DNA of 64,000 nucleotides from the NCBI RefSeq assembly GCF_949628265.1, contig NC_088789.1:17104886-17168885 (forward strand), in the 5' to 3' direction. This DNA comes from Cloeon dipterum (taxonomy: Eukaryota; Arthropoda; Insecta; Ephemeroptera; Baetidae). A program made the position numbers and the translations under genes. The notes below the pieces were generated by a model that saw only the letters and a list, made by a program, of their open reading frames with translations, ran no database searches and was not told where the DNA came from. Positions 1 through 12,400 of the stretch are shown here, in pieces. Position 1 is the stretch's first letter; each line of letters begins with the position of its first letter.

Positions 1-135
1 GAAAATGCGCGAGGAAAACGGTGGCGGCGTGGCTGGTGGTGAGCCAGTTGCTTCCCAGATCAGAGGAGGGGGAGCCGCAGCAGATAAATACAAGAGGTCG
101 AGGCCCGACAGGCCAGTCCACACGACCCGTCCACC
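1..135 (+). other. 5' UTR / upstream edge of Punch
   Basis: The short GC-rich stretch before the Punch start codon reads as untranslated leader. No TATA box or other gene is visible. The promoter probably lies near or beyond the window edge. Confidence 0.5.
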
Positions 136-3100
136 ATGAGCACTTCCCACCAAAACGGCACGTCTGCACCGCAGGAGGTGGTCAAAGCACCCCGAGTGGC
201 CGATCTTAGGACCGTTTCCTGGTCCGAGAGCCTGGACGAGAAGGAGCTGGACGTGCCCGGCACCCCCCGCGCGCCCCGCACCTCCACCACACCAGGTAGC
301 ACTTCCTGATTGTGAGACGAAGGATTGCCAGCTTCTACCACCTTGTTTTTAACTGCAGACCGTGTAAAAATATTTTCTTTGGTTAATATAGGGGGGCAAA
401 TAGTATTTTGGATATCTTGTACTATTTTATTTTAAATTTTCATTGTTAAAATAACATGTCATCATTTTATTTATATTAAGAATTGAACATTTTGCCATCT
501 GATATATGTTCACAAAATTATTTTATTAAAATGCCACGTTTTTGGGATTTGACAATATAATTTTATCACCAGGAGCCCTAAAACATCCAGTTCAACGTCT
601 AGGATAAAATTTAAGTCGTTTCTTCGACTTTGAAACACACTGTTTTTTATCCTTCACGCATTAACAGTGTCAGTGTTGATTGCTTGTGAGTAAAAAGTCC
701 ATTCACTTTGTTTTAAGAGAGGGGAGTAAACAGAGGTTAGTGAAAGAGACAAGTTATGATCTTTATGTTTAAAGAAGAAACCCTACCCTTGTGTGCATAA
801 ACGCACGGCTGATCACGTTCTCACCTGCTTCTTTTGTAATGGTGAGACGAGACACGTGTGTATCGCGTGAAAATTATTTTGAATCTAGGTTCACGCGGGT
901 TTAGATGACAGAGAAGTCGGTGAAAATTTATTTTCAATTTCTACGAGCTGATTGATTGATAAGTGATTCATCAGAAGCAAACACCTTATCAGTGACAATT
1001 TATCATTGTAGTGCGATGATGAAGCTTCTTCACACACGACGGAAAATCAATAAAACACTATGCTGACGCGGACACTTTTTGTCAAAATAAAACATGTGTT
1101 GCTCAACTGCACTTTATAGATGTGCGGAGAATTTCATTATTCGTGACGCATTGCTAACCTTCACCTCCCAGTGGTCATTGGTCACCGAAAGTCAATATTT
1201 ATCCGATCTCTTAAGCCATCTCTCTTTATTATGTTTCGCTTCCCGCCAGTGATGGCCGTTTGTTCGACTAATAATTTAATTAAATTCTACAGGCCATGAG
1301 CACTGCACTTTCCACCACGACATGGAGCTGGACCACCGGCCGCCGACCAGGGAGAGCCTCCTGCCCGACATGTCCCGCTCGTACCGCCTCCTACTGTCCA
1401 GTCTGGGCGAGGACCCTGACCGCCAGGGACTGCTGAAGACTCCGGAGCGTGCCGCCAAGGCCATGCTCTTCTTTACCAAAGGCTACGACCAGAGCCTGGA
1501 AGGTCAGTGTCCTTAACATAAAATTAATTTTATCTATTCATGACGGCTTGATAAATCGCAAGACAGGTTTCTCGCATTAGCGGGTTTTGATGGGCCATGG
1601 AAATGCTTTACAATTATTCAGGTTATTTATTTGACCCATTTCACGGATTTTAAAATGCACACGGCACCAAACATTCTACAACCGGCAGCTTTCGAAGGAG
1701 CACCTCTCATTAAAAAGCTAGTGGTTGGATTGATTTTTCTATTAAGTCGTTATTATGGTGACCGGCGAGTTTGAGGAAAGGAAAAACCTGTTTCGAAAAG
1801 GGAATTCTCGTCGGTCTCCTCTTTTTGTGTGCGACACACGAGTAGGAAATTGGTATAGTTACGCAACTGCCATGCCGTCATTCCAGCACCAGCACAACGT
1901 GACAAAACCAAAAGCGGGGGTTTACCAGGTGGAAGGAAAATTACTATCGCGCGCATCGATTCGTCGGCGAGCGAACGAGAGAACGATGGAAAATTGCACT
2001 CGGCAAAGGGAGGCGAAGACTTTTTTATATAACTCAGCAGCTACTCTCGGGGGAGTATAAAAAACGCGCGGCGGCATAAAATTCCCCGAGCTCTGCTGGA
2101 ACTCATGAATGCTGCAACAAGTGCTGCGTCTGTTGCTGAAAGAAAATGGAGAAAGAAAATCCCCTCCGATTGTTTCAGGATAGAGAGAAAAACCCGAATC
2201 TCCAATTCAAGCCGTGGACCTTTCCCGTTTGGCGCGCGTGATGAATGAACGGCTCGTCTCTCCTTTAGCAGCCAGCACTTGGCGCGGGTTAAAGCTTTTC
2301 CCTGTCCCGTCGCCCACATCTTCTGCTCCACTAAACTAAAAGGAGCCGAGAGTGCTAACGGGCCTGCTCTATATATTATACTGCATAAGTTTACTCTCGG
2401 CTCTTGCTTTGGCGGGGAAAAGTTAGCCGGCTCACCCTCGTGTCAGTTGCAACAGGCTTCCTCTCATAGTTACTAAATTTCTGGTCGTGAAAAATTTTTA
2501 ATTTTAAAGTAATTTTATGCTTATGGGGCAGTTCCAGATAAATGATATTGCAGGGTTTAGAGAGAGGCTGTGATCTAAAAAAGGGGAGTTTTAATCTTCA
2601 AGGGAAAACTATAAAATTTAAATGTTATGCTTCCAAATTTTCGGTTTATGTAAAATTTACTGAAAGCGTTCACTGAATAATTTTTATGAGTCTTATTTTC
2701 AAACAAACTTTTATGGAGAAAAAACGTCGTAACAAAATTTAATTTCAATTTCTCTCTGCCTCCATGTCAATATTTGATTTTGGGAAGGAGCAAAGAGTTA
2801 AAGCGGCAAACATCAATTTATTCTGCTGACGAAATCAGCCCTTGCCTTGAAAGTTGAGCAACAGTTTTCTGATTGACGGAGCGAATGATAGAGATCCAAT
2901 TAATTGCGACGGGGAGATGAGAAAAATCGACGCACCAGCGCGGGCGTCATGAGGTACAGGACCCGATATTAACGCGTGTGTGTGTCGAGAGTCGAGAGGG
3001 TAATCACATTGCGCGACGGATGGATGATAAGTTGATTACAGGCGCGACCCGAGGGGTTGCCATAGCAGCAGCCACCCTTCTGCTCCCGTGCGCGACTTGT

Positions 3101-4744
3101 TGTTTTCTCAAAGGGCTGGAAACGTGTCACGGAGTGTTGGGCCCGATCTCAAAAGAGGCCGAGAAGTGGCTTCGTCGTCGTCGTCGCTCTTTTCTCTCGC
3201 CGGATCTCGAGCAATTTCCTCCTCACTTTTGCCTCTTCGCGCGCGAGTGCTGCTCTTTTAATTGGCGCTTTGTTCGGCTTCTCTACCTCTTGCACCGAGG
3301 ACAAATTTTTGAGCAATATCGCTTACTCCATAGATTGAAAGTTCTGAAGTTTTGTGTGTACCGGAATTGCAATTTGGCAGTGCTAATCGATTTTTGAGTG
3401 TCGAATTTAATATTGAGGAGCCAAATCACTTGGTGAGAAATTCGACACGACGTGCCGAAAATCGGCAGAGACGTAAAAACCGTTACTCTAGCGGTTTTTG
3501 GTCTACCTACTAGCAAAAATGGGTCTACATAATTCGACCTTTGAGAATCGATTGACACTGTACAAAATGGAATTTGTCTTTGCCAAAATGAAAAAATGTT
3601 AGTGGTTATGCAACCTGCCGGACACGAATGAAATAAATTCCGTAAAATACCGTTTTGTGCTTTCTCTGTGCGGGTTTTTATTATTCTTATTACAGAGAAA
3701 CTTAAGAAATATCCTTTCTCCTGTGCGTCATTGGGAGTGGAAACGTCTCTGCAGTCAAAAATATATTATGCTGCTCTCTAGATTTATTAAAATTACTCCG
3801 CTGACGACAGGCCAATTTTCAAAAAGGTTTTCCCCTCTTTCCTTGCTCCTTGCACGAGAGCTGCATAATGGCTTCCTGGACAGAACCTGATTGATTTATG
3901 CCAAATAAAATATTATCACTTTCTCCGAGACTAATTAACACCAAATTTATAATTTACAGAGGTGCTGAACGACGCCGTTTTCGACGAGGACCACGACGAG
4001 ATGGTGGTGGTCAAGGACATCGAAATGTTCTCCATGTGCGAACACCACCTGGTGCCCTTCTACGGCAAGGTGTCGATCGGATACCTGCCCAAGAAGAAAA
4101 TCCTCGGCCTGAGCAAGCTGGCGCGCATCGTGGAAATCTTCAGTCGCCGGCTGCAGGTGCAGGAGCGGCTCACCAAGCAAATCGCCATCGCGGTCACCAA
4201 AGCAGTGGACCCTGCAGGGGTGGCGGTCGTCGTTGAAGGAGTGTAAGTTTCTCTCAATGCCCCCGCCAGTCTCATTTTTTTGCGGCCCATTAATGCACGT
4301 GAGAAATTATAAATAAATATTCATGCGGCGCGCAGATGAGATAGAGAAAACTGGTTCGGTGCACAGCACGCTTTCTTTTTCACGACCTTCAGTCTCATCT
4401 CGATTTACACAATTGTGTGCGTGCATTCTGATCGAGTATAGTTATTAATTAATGCAACCGCATTTAACGGTAGCGATATTTTCAACTGTCTGAAGAGAGT
4501 AAAATCTCCGCTCACAATGCCTCGCTTTTTTGCCATCCCAAGGGAAAATAATCTGTTGGGTCAACATGTGAGCAGATTAAGTGCAGTATAAATATTGATT
4601 TTGGTTTCTTGCAGGCACATGTGCATGGTGATGCGTGGAGTGCAGAAGATCAACAGTAAGACGGTGACCAGCACCATGCTCGGCGTCTTCAGAGATGACC
4701 CCAAAACTCGCGAGGAGTTCCTCAACCTCGTCCATTCCAAATAG
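136..4744 (+). CDS. Pu: GTP cyclohydrolase I (Punch), 4 coding exons, 260 aa
   Basis: Converts GTP to 7,8-dihydroneopterin triphosphate, the first step to tetrahydrobiopterin and insect pteridine pigments; acts as a cytosolic decamer. Coding exons are 136-295, 1293-1502, 3960-4242 and 4615-4744; phases close exactly to 261 codons with TAG. The variable N-terminus (exon 1, Ser/Thr/Pro-rich) is followed by the conserved core. The zinc-site motif CEHHLVPF lies in exon 3 and the partner cysteine in HMCMVMRG at the start of exon 4. The protein ends [10 protein letters not shown], as in animal enzymes (human GCH1 is 250 aa). The start is the ATG after CCACC at 131-135. Introns 1 (1 kb) and 2 (2.46 kb) hold no recognised gene; intron 2 contains a short TCG repeat near 3175 and a family B repeat. 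Drosophila Punch is known to use alternative first exons, so others may lie upstream of the window. Confidence 0.96.
3377..3562 (+). mobile_element. Family B inverted-repeat element, short copy (Punch intron 2)
   Basis: Ends are inverted: GGCAGTGCTAATCGATT on the left and AATCGATTGACACTGT on the right. Inside are CGACACGACGTGCCGAAAATC and AAACCGTTACTCTAGCGG, shared with other copies. Looks like a MITE lacking the hairpin centre. Confidence 0.6.
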
Positions 4745-5090
4745 TATCTCGGGCATTCCCTTCAACGCAAGCATTCTCTCTGTTAAAGTAGTTCGCTTGA
4801 CCCACGACCGTTTACATTCCAGTTGAATTATGTGGGACCACAATGAGTACCTTTTGTTTTCAGAGCACGCTAGATAATTTGTCTCTACCACAACGAATAA
4901 TTTGTATGGTGCTCTTTTTGCTTTCATGCCTTTTTGTGTTTTTACATTTTATATATTTAGTTTAGAACCGCCAAAATGATATTTATTTCATAATAGTAAT
5001 GAAACAGAATGTGACTTTGAGAATATATATTTATGAAATGTTTACGTGGCTGCAGCCTTGCGTACCATTCAAAATTAATTTTGATACAAA

Positions 5091-5096
5091 AATAAA
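5091..5096 (+). terminator. Poly(A) signal of Punch
   Basis: An AATAAA lies about 350 bp after the Punch stop. The remaining 170 bp to the polymerase eta stop on the other strand carries no gene, so the two 3' ends converge closely. Confidence 0.55.
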
Positions 5097-5270
5097 ACTT
5101 AAAACTGTGTTATTCAAAGTTGCTACGATAGAGCTTACCAATTGTTGATGATTGGGACTTACTCATGACAATAAAACATCAATACTCCAAATATTCATAA
5201 ATAAGTGAAATTATTATTCAATATATGGTTTAAAAAATCACATTAATACAAACAGTCAAAATGATTACAC

Positions 5271-8200
5271 CTACTTTTTGTTGAAAAAGGACTGAATGCT
5301 TCTAATTTTTTTGGCATCTCCACCGGCACTTTGGTTTTTCGACTTTGTATACTTTCTCTTTTTTGGCAAAGCTGAAGTGGAAGGCTGAGGCGGAATGGCA
5401 GGTGTTACAGACTGGTTGAGCTCTTTGTGCAGTTCCTGGGCAACATGGTGATCAAGGTGCTCACTCATGTCCAAAATTTTGACACTTTTCCCACACTGTG
5501 GACACGGAGCTTCAGCTTCTTCCTCGTCTTGACACCGCTTATCCTTCTCATCATCCTTGTCACTGTCACTCTTGACAGGCTCTTTTTCATCCTCATCAGT
5601 TTCAACTGACATCTGCGGATCTGCTACTCTTTCGTCGTTCTTTTCAGGCTCTTTTTTCTTTAGGTTTCGCAGGAAAAAGGACATAGGTCCAGTCTTGATT
5701 AGTGGTGCTTCCTGTTTAACTTCAGGCACTGGTGGGTCTGACACAATCGTTTCGTTCACTTTCGTTTCGGATGCATTGGATGGCTTGAAGAATTTGGCGA
5801 TGGAATTCGCTTTGTTTCGCTCTTCGGTGAATTTTCCAACGCTCAAACCAAGGAACTGAATCGGCACTTTCCTAATTAAAATAATATTCATGATTAATTA
5901 TTTATGAAAATACAAGTTAGAATGTTTTCTTACACTTTGTTATTCTCTATCGAAATTGATTTGCAAAGCAAAATCATAGCATCTCTTGCAAGGCACGGTT
6001 GGTCAAAATGCGACAGAAATCCAGTTTTAGAATTGCTGGAACCAACTTCCACGCTCCATTGAACCACCAAATTTCGTGGCCTCCGACAATTCTATAGAAT
6101 AAAATATTTAACTTAATCATGTATAGAGCCATTTTTTTCTACAGTGAGCGAAATAAATTGACTTTTAACGTTCACATTACGATTGGAAAATAAAAAAGAA
6201 TTAACTATATCCACTCTGCTCTATGTTAATAGACATCTGACAGAATGGCTAGTCACTAGCAATTTAAAATCTTATTTAAATATTGTCACTTAAAACGATT
6301 TTTCTGCTTAAACCAACAATAAAAGGAATAAGTTCCAATTTATTTTTGTGATTTTTGGCTTTAAAAATTTTTTGAGCCAAAAACACCTGTAAACAACTTC
6401 TTTTTGAACCAAATAAATATTTAATTGTGTTGAAAAATGGCGTTAAAAAAACAATAACGCAACAAGAAGAAAAAAATCTTTTTTTTTTAAATTTGTGTAT
6501 AGAAAAATAATTAGTGCCCCGAAAACCATCTTGAGCGTTAATAGTTTTTTTTAATTCGCAATTCAAATTATCTAATTACGTATCTCATACTCATTTAGCA
6601 TTAAAAAGTTAATAAGACGCAAATAAATAAAATAACTACTATTGAAAATTCCTAGCCGACGAAAAGTCACGGGTCAAAGGACAAAATTTACCCTTTGTAA
6701 TGGCAAAATTGTATTCAGAAAATATTAAAATTTTTCTAAGACTATATAAATTACTAACCCATGCCTTATTTAAAAATTAAAACAGCGTAAATATTTCAAA
6801 TAAATGCAAAAGAAAAATACAGTATTTTCAAGACTTTCAGGTGTGAATTTCATTTTGTCAGTCTTGAAAATATCTCATCATACCTCCTCGTAGTCTTTGT
6901 CAAGCCGTGCGCACACTTCAACAGCCAGCTCCTGAATCCAGTGATCGAGTTCCTGTTTAGTCTTGAGTGCAGTCTTGCCTGGAAAGCGTTTGCAGCAGCC
7001 TATGGACTTGGGGATCAGCCTCGCCTCTACCTCTTCATTGTCGATTCCCCTGGCTATGTTGTACAACCACTGGCCGTTTCTCTGCTCGAATTTCTGGCAC
7101 AGCTCCGCCTCAGAAAATTTTTCCAACTCGCTCATGTAATTAATGCCGAGCTTTTCCATCAGAGTGTCCCCTAATTTGCCTCCCAAGAGACGCACTTTCT
7201 TCACGGGAAGAGTTTCGTAGAGGAACGGCACTTTTGATATGGGAAGCACCGTCTGCTGATTTGGCTTGTGCATCCCGCACACCAGCTTACTCAATATCTA
7301 AAATTTTTATCTTTATTGGAAATGTGCTAATCCGATTCTCGAATTATTTCTGTTTGAACCATCAAATGAGATTTAATCATTTTGAAACTCAATTACTTTT
7401 GCACAACCAGCCAATCGATAATTTTAGCTGAATGTCTCAATAACTAAGTTAATTTTAACGATTTCCATGCGCTTTGCCACGCCATATATTTTTTATATTC
7501 AAGAGAATCACGCCCCTTTAAGTGGAAAAGTAACATGCAGCTTTTCACTGATGGCACTTCGTGGCAAATTAAATGAACTTTTGAACGTTTAGAAACCGAT
7601 TTTTCACTGAATATTCATTATAATTGAGGTTAATTATATGTTGCGATTTTACCTTATTATGAGCAATCCCTGCTGAACAAGTAAATCCAGTTTGCGTGAA
7701 GATTGCTCTTCTCATCTCCTCGACCATCTTGGCTGCAACGACCAGTCTATAATCATGATCATCCTCTGACGAGGCATCACTTTTCCTCAGCCATTCCTGA
7801 ACGGCCTCACTCCTCCCTTCTTCTTTATTTTCTGAAAATTAAGTTTAAATAGCATACATTTTGTTTGGAATCTTTCTCCAGTACCTAGTTGCGACTCAAA
7901 ACCGACAACATGTGTCGAAGGCAAGTGATCTGCAGAGACTTGAGTTTCTCCACCGATTCTTTTGTCAACTGCTTCTGTCAAGTCTAAAAATGCCTCATCA
8001 ACACTCGCTCTTTGGACGGCACAGTTGAACTGGCAAATCACATTGATAACTTCTTTCCCAGCTTCCCGATATCTTGAGGTGTCTGCTTTATCGTTAATGG
8101 ACGGAACGTGAACCAAATTTATTTCAGGACACTTTTCTTTAGCTTCATCGCCTCTCATGTGTCTGGTAACTCCACAGGCTCGAGCTTCATAATTCACAGC

Positions 8201-8508
8201 AATGATCCTGATAAGATAAAAATATTAAATTTGGTAAAATTAGTGTTGGTTAAAATGGAAGGAATTGTCATGCCCGGCTTTCAAGAAATTACAATACTGT
8301 TAAAATTCTGCAATTTTAACAAATAAGATTTGTTAAAAAAAATCAATGTAGCTAAAATTAATTTTAATTTGCCAATTTACCCTCCTCCTCTCCATTTGTT
8401 ATATTGGACCACAGCTACAGGTTTCCCCTTCAGCTCAGGGTTGATCCTCTGCTCGACTTGGCAGAAGAAGCAGTCCATATCCACAAGGGCAACAATCCGC
8501 TCACGCAT
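5271..8508 (-). CDS. DNA polymerase eta, 6 coding exons, 600 aa
   Basis: Y-family translesion polymerase that copies past UV photoproducts at stalled nuclear forks. Coding exons (minus strand) are 8381-8508, 7885-8207, 7653-7831, 6884-7297, 5934-6091 and 5271-5871; phases close to 601 codons. The start [15 protein letters not shown] carries the first metal-binding Asp, and [13 protein letters not shown] carries the catalytic Asp-Glu pair. The junction [18 protein letters not shown] and the block [16 protein letters not shown] are typical of eta rather than kappa or iota. The C-terminal half holds an acidic linker, a UBZ-type zinc finger (CPQCGK...H...H, ubiquitin binding) and a terminal PCNA box (QSFFNKK). 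It is shorter than human POLH (713 aa), mostly in the linker. Drosophila calls this gene DNApol-eta. It shares a divergent promoter region with hppy. Confidence 0.95.
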
Positions 8509-8540
8509 GTTGCTAGCCTTTTTTCAGGATTTGAATCAGA

Positions 8541-8980
8541 TCTGGAAAATTGTAAAATGTTACGCATTTAGAAGTTTAACTTATGTATATAATTGAGGTA
8601 AAGAGGGTAAAGAGATGATACACATTTCAACAGCTGATAAAAATAATAAAGGAAAAAATTTTACATTTTTAACTAAGCATATCATACATATTTATATGAC
8701 AATGAATGGAAATATTTACGAAATTGAACAAATATTAAAATCTTTACCCACTGACAGCCAAATCAAGCAGTGACACGCTATTCTTTGCTTTATTAAGTCT
8801 GCTGTTAGGTCCATTCATTCGACGTCCATCCACATCTGAGGGGCTGTCAATAACATAACTTCGTCCCACCAGATGTTTCTGTGAGTCAATATTCGCGCCG
8901 CTCACTGCCAAGGAGCTTCGAAGCTTCTCGTGTAGTGCCAATGGTGGAGCACACGCACACGCCCTTTCTCGCTCATACAT
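8541..8980 (-). other. Probable 5' UTR exons of polymerase eta with a 78-codon upstream ORF
   Basis: On the minus strand an ORF starts at 8980 and its codons run into a good donor, GG|GTAAAG at 8748/8747. A matching acceptor (TTTTCCAG) ends at 8542, 33 bp before the polymerase start. Splicing these joins the ORF out of frame with MRERIV, so this is best read as leader with an upstream ORF, not an N-terminal extension. The ORF peptide matches nothing I know. Confidence 0.4.
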
Positions 8981-9453
8981 TATCTCCCTTCCGTTGAATA
9001 CTTATTTTTTACTCCGCTGGCTCCGCTGCCCAGTTTCCAGCGTATGCAAGTGTCCAGCCGAAATAGACATCAAGCTCAACAAAATTAGTTAGTCGGAGCA
9101 GATTGAACTTTTTCTGTTGCTGTCCAAGGGAACGTCGCTACTTTTCCTGAGCAGAATCATCTGTCCGAGCGAACTGCGGAGATTGACAGGTGTGTGTTTA
9201 CATTCGTCCCAGAATTTCCCAGTTAACATATATTGGGCAAGCAGTGATTTTCTTCACCGGGAGTGATTCACGGTTCGACCTGAATTTGCAGGAGTGATTG
9301 GACGACACACGTCTGTGCGCGGACGATGGTGCGATCGAAACTCTGACAACCCCCAAGTCACCACCGTTGGAAGCAGGAAATCAAACTTATATTATTTTGC
9401 GATGTGAGTTAAATTGAAAGGGAACAGCAGAAAATACCAAAAAATTTAGCGCT
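8981..9453. promoter_or_regulatory. Divergent promoter region, polymerase eta / hppy
   Basis: About 0.5 kb of non-coding sequence separates the leader of polymerase eta (leftward) from the hppy start (rightward). I see no obvious TATA box. A shared CpG-containing promoter is the simple reading of the head-to-head arrangement. Confidence 0.45.
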
Positions 9454-12400
9454 ATGGCTCACGGGGGAGGCGCCAACAGCGTCTTGTCCTCGGACATCAG
9501 CCGCAGAAACCCGCAGGACGAGTACGAGCTGATTCAACGGATTGGAAGTGGCACGTACGGAGACGTCTACAAGGCATAAACAATTTGTTTTGTTTGCAGA
9601 GCACAAATAAACACATACTCTGTGTACTTGTAGGCAAAGCGAATTAACATGCATGAGTTCGCCGCAATCAAAGTGATCAAGCTGGAGCCAGGCGACGATT
9701 TTGGCATCATCCAGCAGGAGATATTGATGATGAAGGACTGCAGACATCCAAACGTTATTGCCTACTACGGCAGCTACCTCAGGAAGGACAAGTTGTGGAT
9801 CTGCATGGAGTTTTGCGGAGGGGGTTCTCTTCAAGACATTTACCACAGTAATTTTGATTAATAATTAAATTAGAAGAGGGTGAATCCACAAGAGATTTGA
9901 TATGGTCTGCAATTTTTAAATTTTTGTTTTAGCATCATTGATTTTTAGTTATGTTGTTAGGGTGGTAGATAGGTATCAAATTAACCAAGTTTGCTTAAAG
10001 AATTTGAAGTAAATCAGTACAAAATCTGGAGAAACTTGCCTCTTGATATTTATAGAAATGATAATGGTACTTAAAAGAATATTAAACTCTGTGACAAAAG
10101 ATGCCCAGTTAGACAGTCAAACCTCAAAAAAGTTTTTCACTTGAATAGTGATAAAATTTAAATTGTACAATCGGCCGCCAATTTTGACCTTGGGATCATT
10201 CTGGGGGTCACCCATCAAGCGAGAAAAAAACCATCAACAGGTGAGAAATCGAACTTTGGCGTCAGGGTAGCTCTTGAGCGATCGATATAATTAAATAAAT
10301 ATTACATAATGATACGCAATTCACCGTCTTTGACAGGCTTTGAATTGATTCAATCTGCAAAATTTGCTCACTGTTGGATTAGTCAAGTGTTTTTTTCAGA
10401 ATATGTGCTGTTCGACCCTTTAAAAGCCATCAGGCACTCACAATAAACACCGTGATGTGACCATAATGTCGTTCCTGGGCTTCTTAAAAATTAGAATGGT
10501 GCTAAAAATAAATAAAAATTGCAGACCACATGATGTCTCTTGCGGAAATACCCAGTTATATTTATATAATTTTACTAGTCACTGGTCCTCTGAGCGAGCT
10601 GCAAATCGCATACATGTGCAAGGAAACTCTGCACGGGCTATCGTACCTGCATGCCATGTGCAAAATGCACCGAGACATCAAGGGGGCCAACATCCTGCTC
10701 ACTGAGTCAGGTGACGTCAAGCTGGCCGACTTCGGCGTGTCCGCGCAAATCACAGCCACAATCAACAAACGAAAGTCTTTCATTGGCACTCCCTACTGGA
10801 TGGCGCCTGAGGTGGCAGCTGTCGAGCGGAAGGGAGGCTACAACCACCTGTGTGACATCTGGGCCGTCGGCATCACAGCCATTGAGCTGGCAGAGCTGCA
10901 GCCACCGATGTTTGATCTTCACCCGATGAGAGCGCTCTTCCTCATGTCCAAGAGCGGTTTCAAACCGCCAACTCTAAAAGACAAGGACAAGTGGAGTCCG
11001 ATCTTCCACAATTTCGTGAAGACAGCACTGACCAAAAATCCAAAGAAAAGACCAACGGCTGAACGCCTGTTGCTGGTGAGTTGATAATTCAGTGTATAAA
11101 TGCTGAAAATATTTTTTATCTTTACCTTAAAGGCAAACTAAAAATTTGGGAGGGTTTAAATGTTAATAAAGTTGCGTTAAAATTTCTGAGTAAATTGGCT
11201 CAAAATTTTGGATGCTTATCAAGCGGCGAGATGTGTTTTCTCATTGTAAAATCACGATTTATTTCATAATTAAGGGAATTTTCCTCATAATTTACGCACC
11301 GTTGGGTAGATCGTTACAAGTGGAAATTGAACTGTTACTCAATCATTGATATTACTATAAACTTCCGCTTCTCCTTATCATTCCTTATATTTCTTAAAAT
11401 AATATTGTGTATGTTGTTTTCCCCAATATTTGTTGTTCAAGTGAATTAAATAATTTATTATGATTTTCAGCATCCATTTTTTGGCGGAGACCTGACTAAA
11501 CGGCTGGCGCTGGAGCTCCTCCAGAGGGTCAGCAACCCACCTCACATGTTCTCAGAGCTGGATTTGGATGATGAAGGGGTTAGTTGAATGTTGTCTCCAA
11601 CCCAACTCTGACTGATCCCATTTTTCGAATTCTAGGCTGTGTCAAATGTTCCACAAAGAATTTCGTCAAGGACGGCAGTAACAGTACAACAAAGAGATAT
11701 CGAGCAAGGCAGTAAGAGACTAAAAATCATGCAACTAGCCGATTTTGAAATTATCACGAAGGTGTTGCAGACCAAATACAAGCGCTGAGCACGCCGTCGC
11801 CACCGCCGCCACTTCCCACGACTTCTCCTCCTGTGATGCACCCGTCAGAGGTGACAAGGCCGTGGGACATCCTCAACATCAGCACCCCGCCCGTCAGCCA
11901 CACCTGTGAGGTCCACAACGACTGGTTGCACAGTAGCATTCTCGACGAGCGCAATGAAAAGTGAGTGTGTTTGCTCATAAATATTATAGGAAACAGCCAA
12001 CCATTCCGTTCAAGGAAAATAGGGGTTGTCTTCACAGGGAAGAGAATATAACCACTTGGATCTGAACAAATATATTATGCTATTGTGTTTGACAATCTAA
12101 TCAGCTCACAAGGGAACTCTGGGTACGTTTCACTCTGAGATGTAAATCTTTTGCCTCAAACGTGTAGACTTCAGCTATTTTTAATTTTTTTGTTGGGGTA
12201 CTACAGAAGTGTCATAACAACTTAATTTGCCGTAAAAATACGTTTCCTGAAAATTAGGGTGAAAATTGGGATAATAGGTCTCTCGGTGATAAATCAAATC
12301 CTGGGTTGCCCTCTAGAGCGATCGATTCGCATGTGTGGACACTTAACCACCGCCTGACAGGCTATATATTGGTTTGATTTGCAAGATTAGCACACTGTTG

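Noticed and set aside
2978-3397. 139-codon ORF in Punch intron 2
   Set aside because: It opens with a GTG, resembles no protein family, runs through a TCG microsatellite, and its 3' end enters a family B repeat. Most likely chance.
8744-8980. 78 aa ORF as an N-terminal extension of polymerase eta
   Set aside because: Splicing to the visible acceptor puts it out of frame with the conserved [15 protein letters not shown] start.
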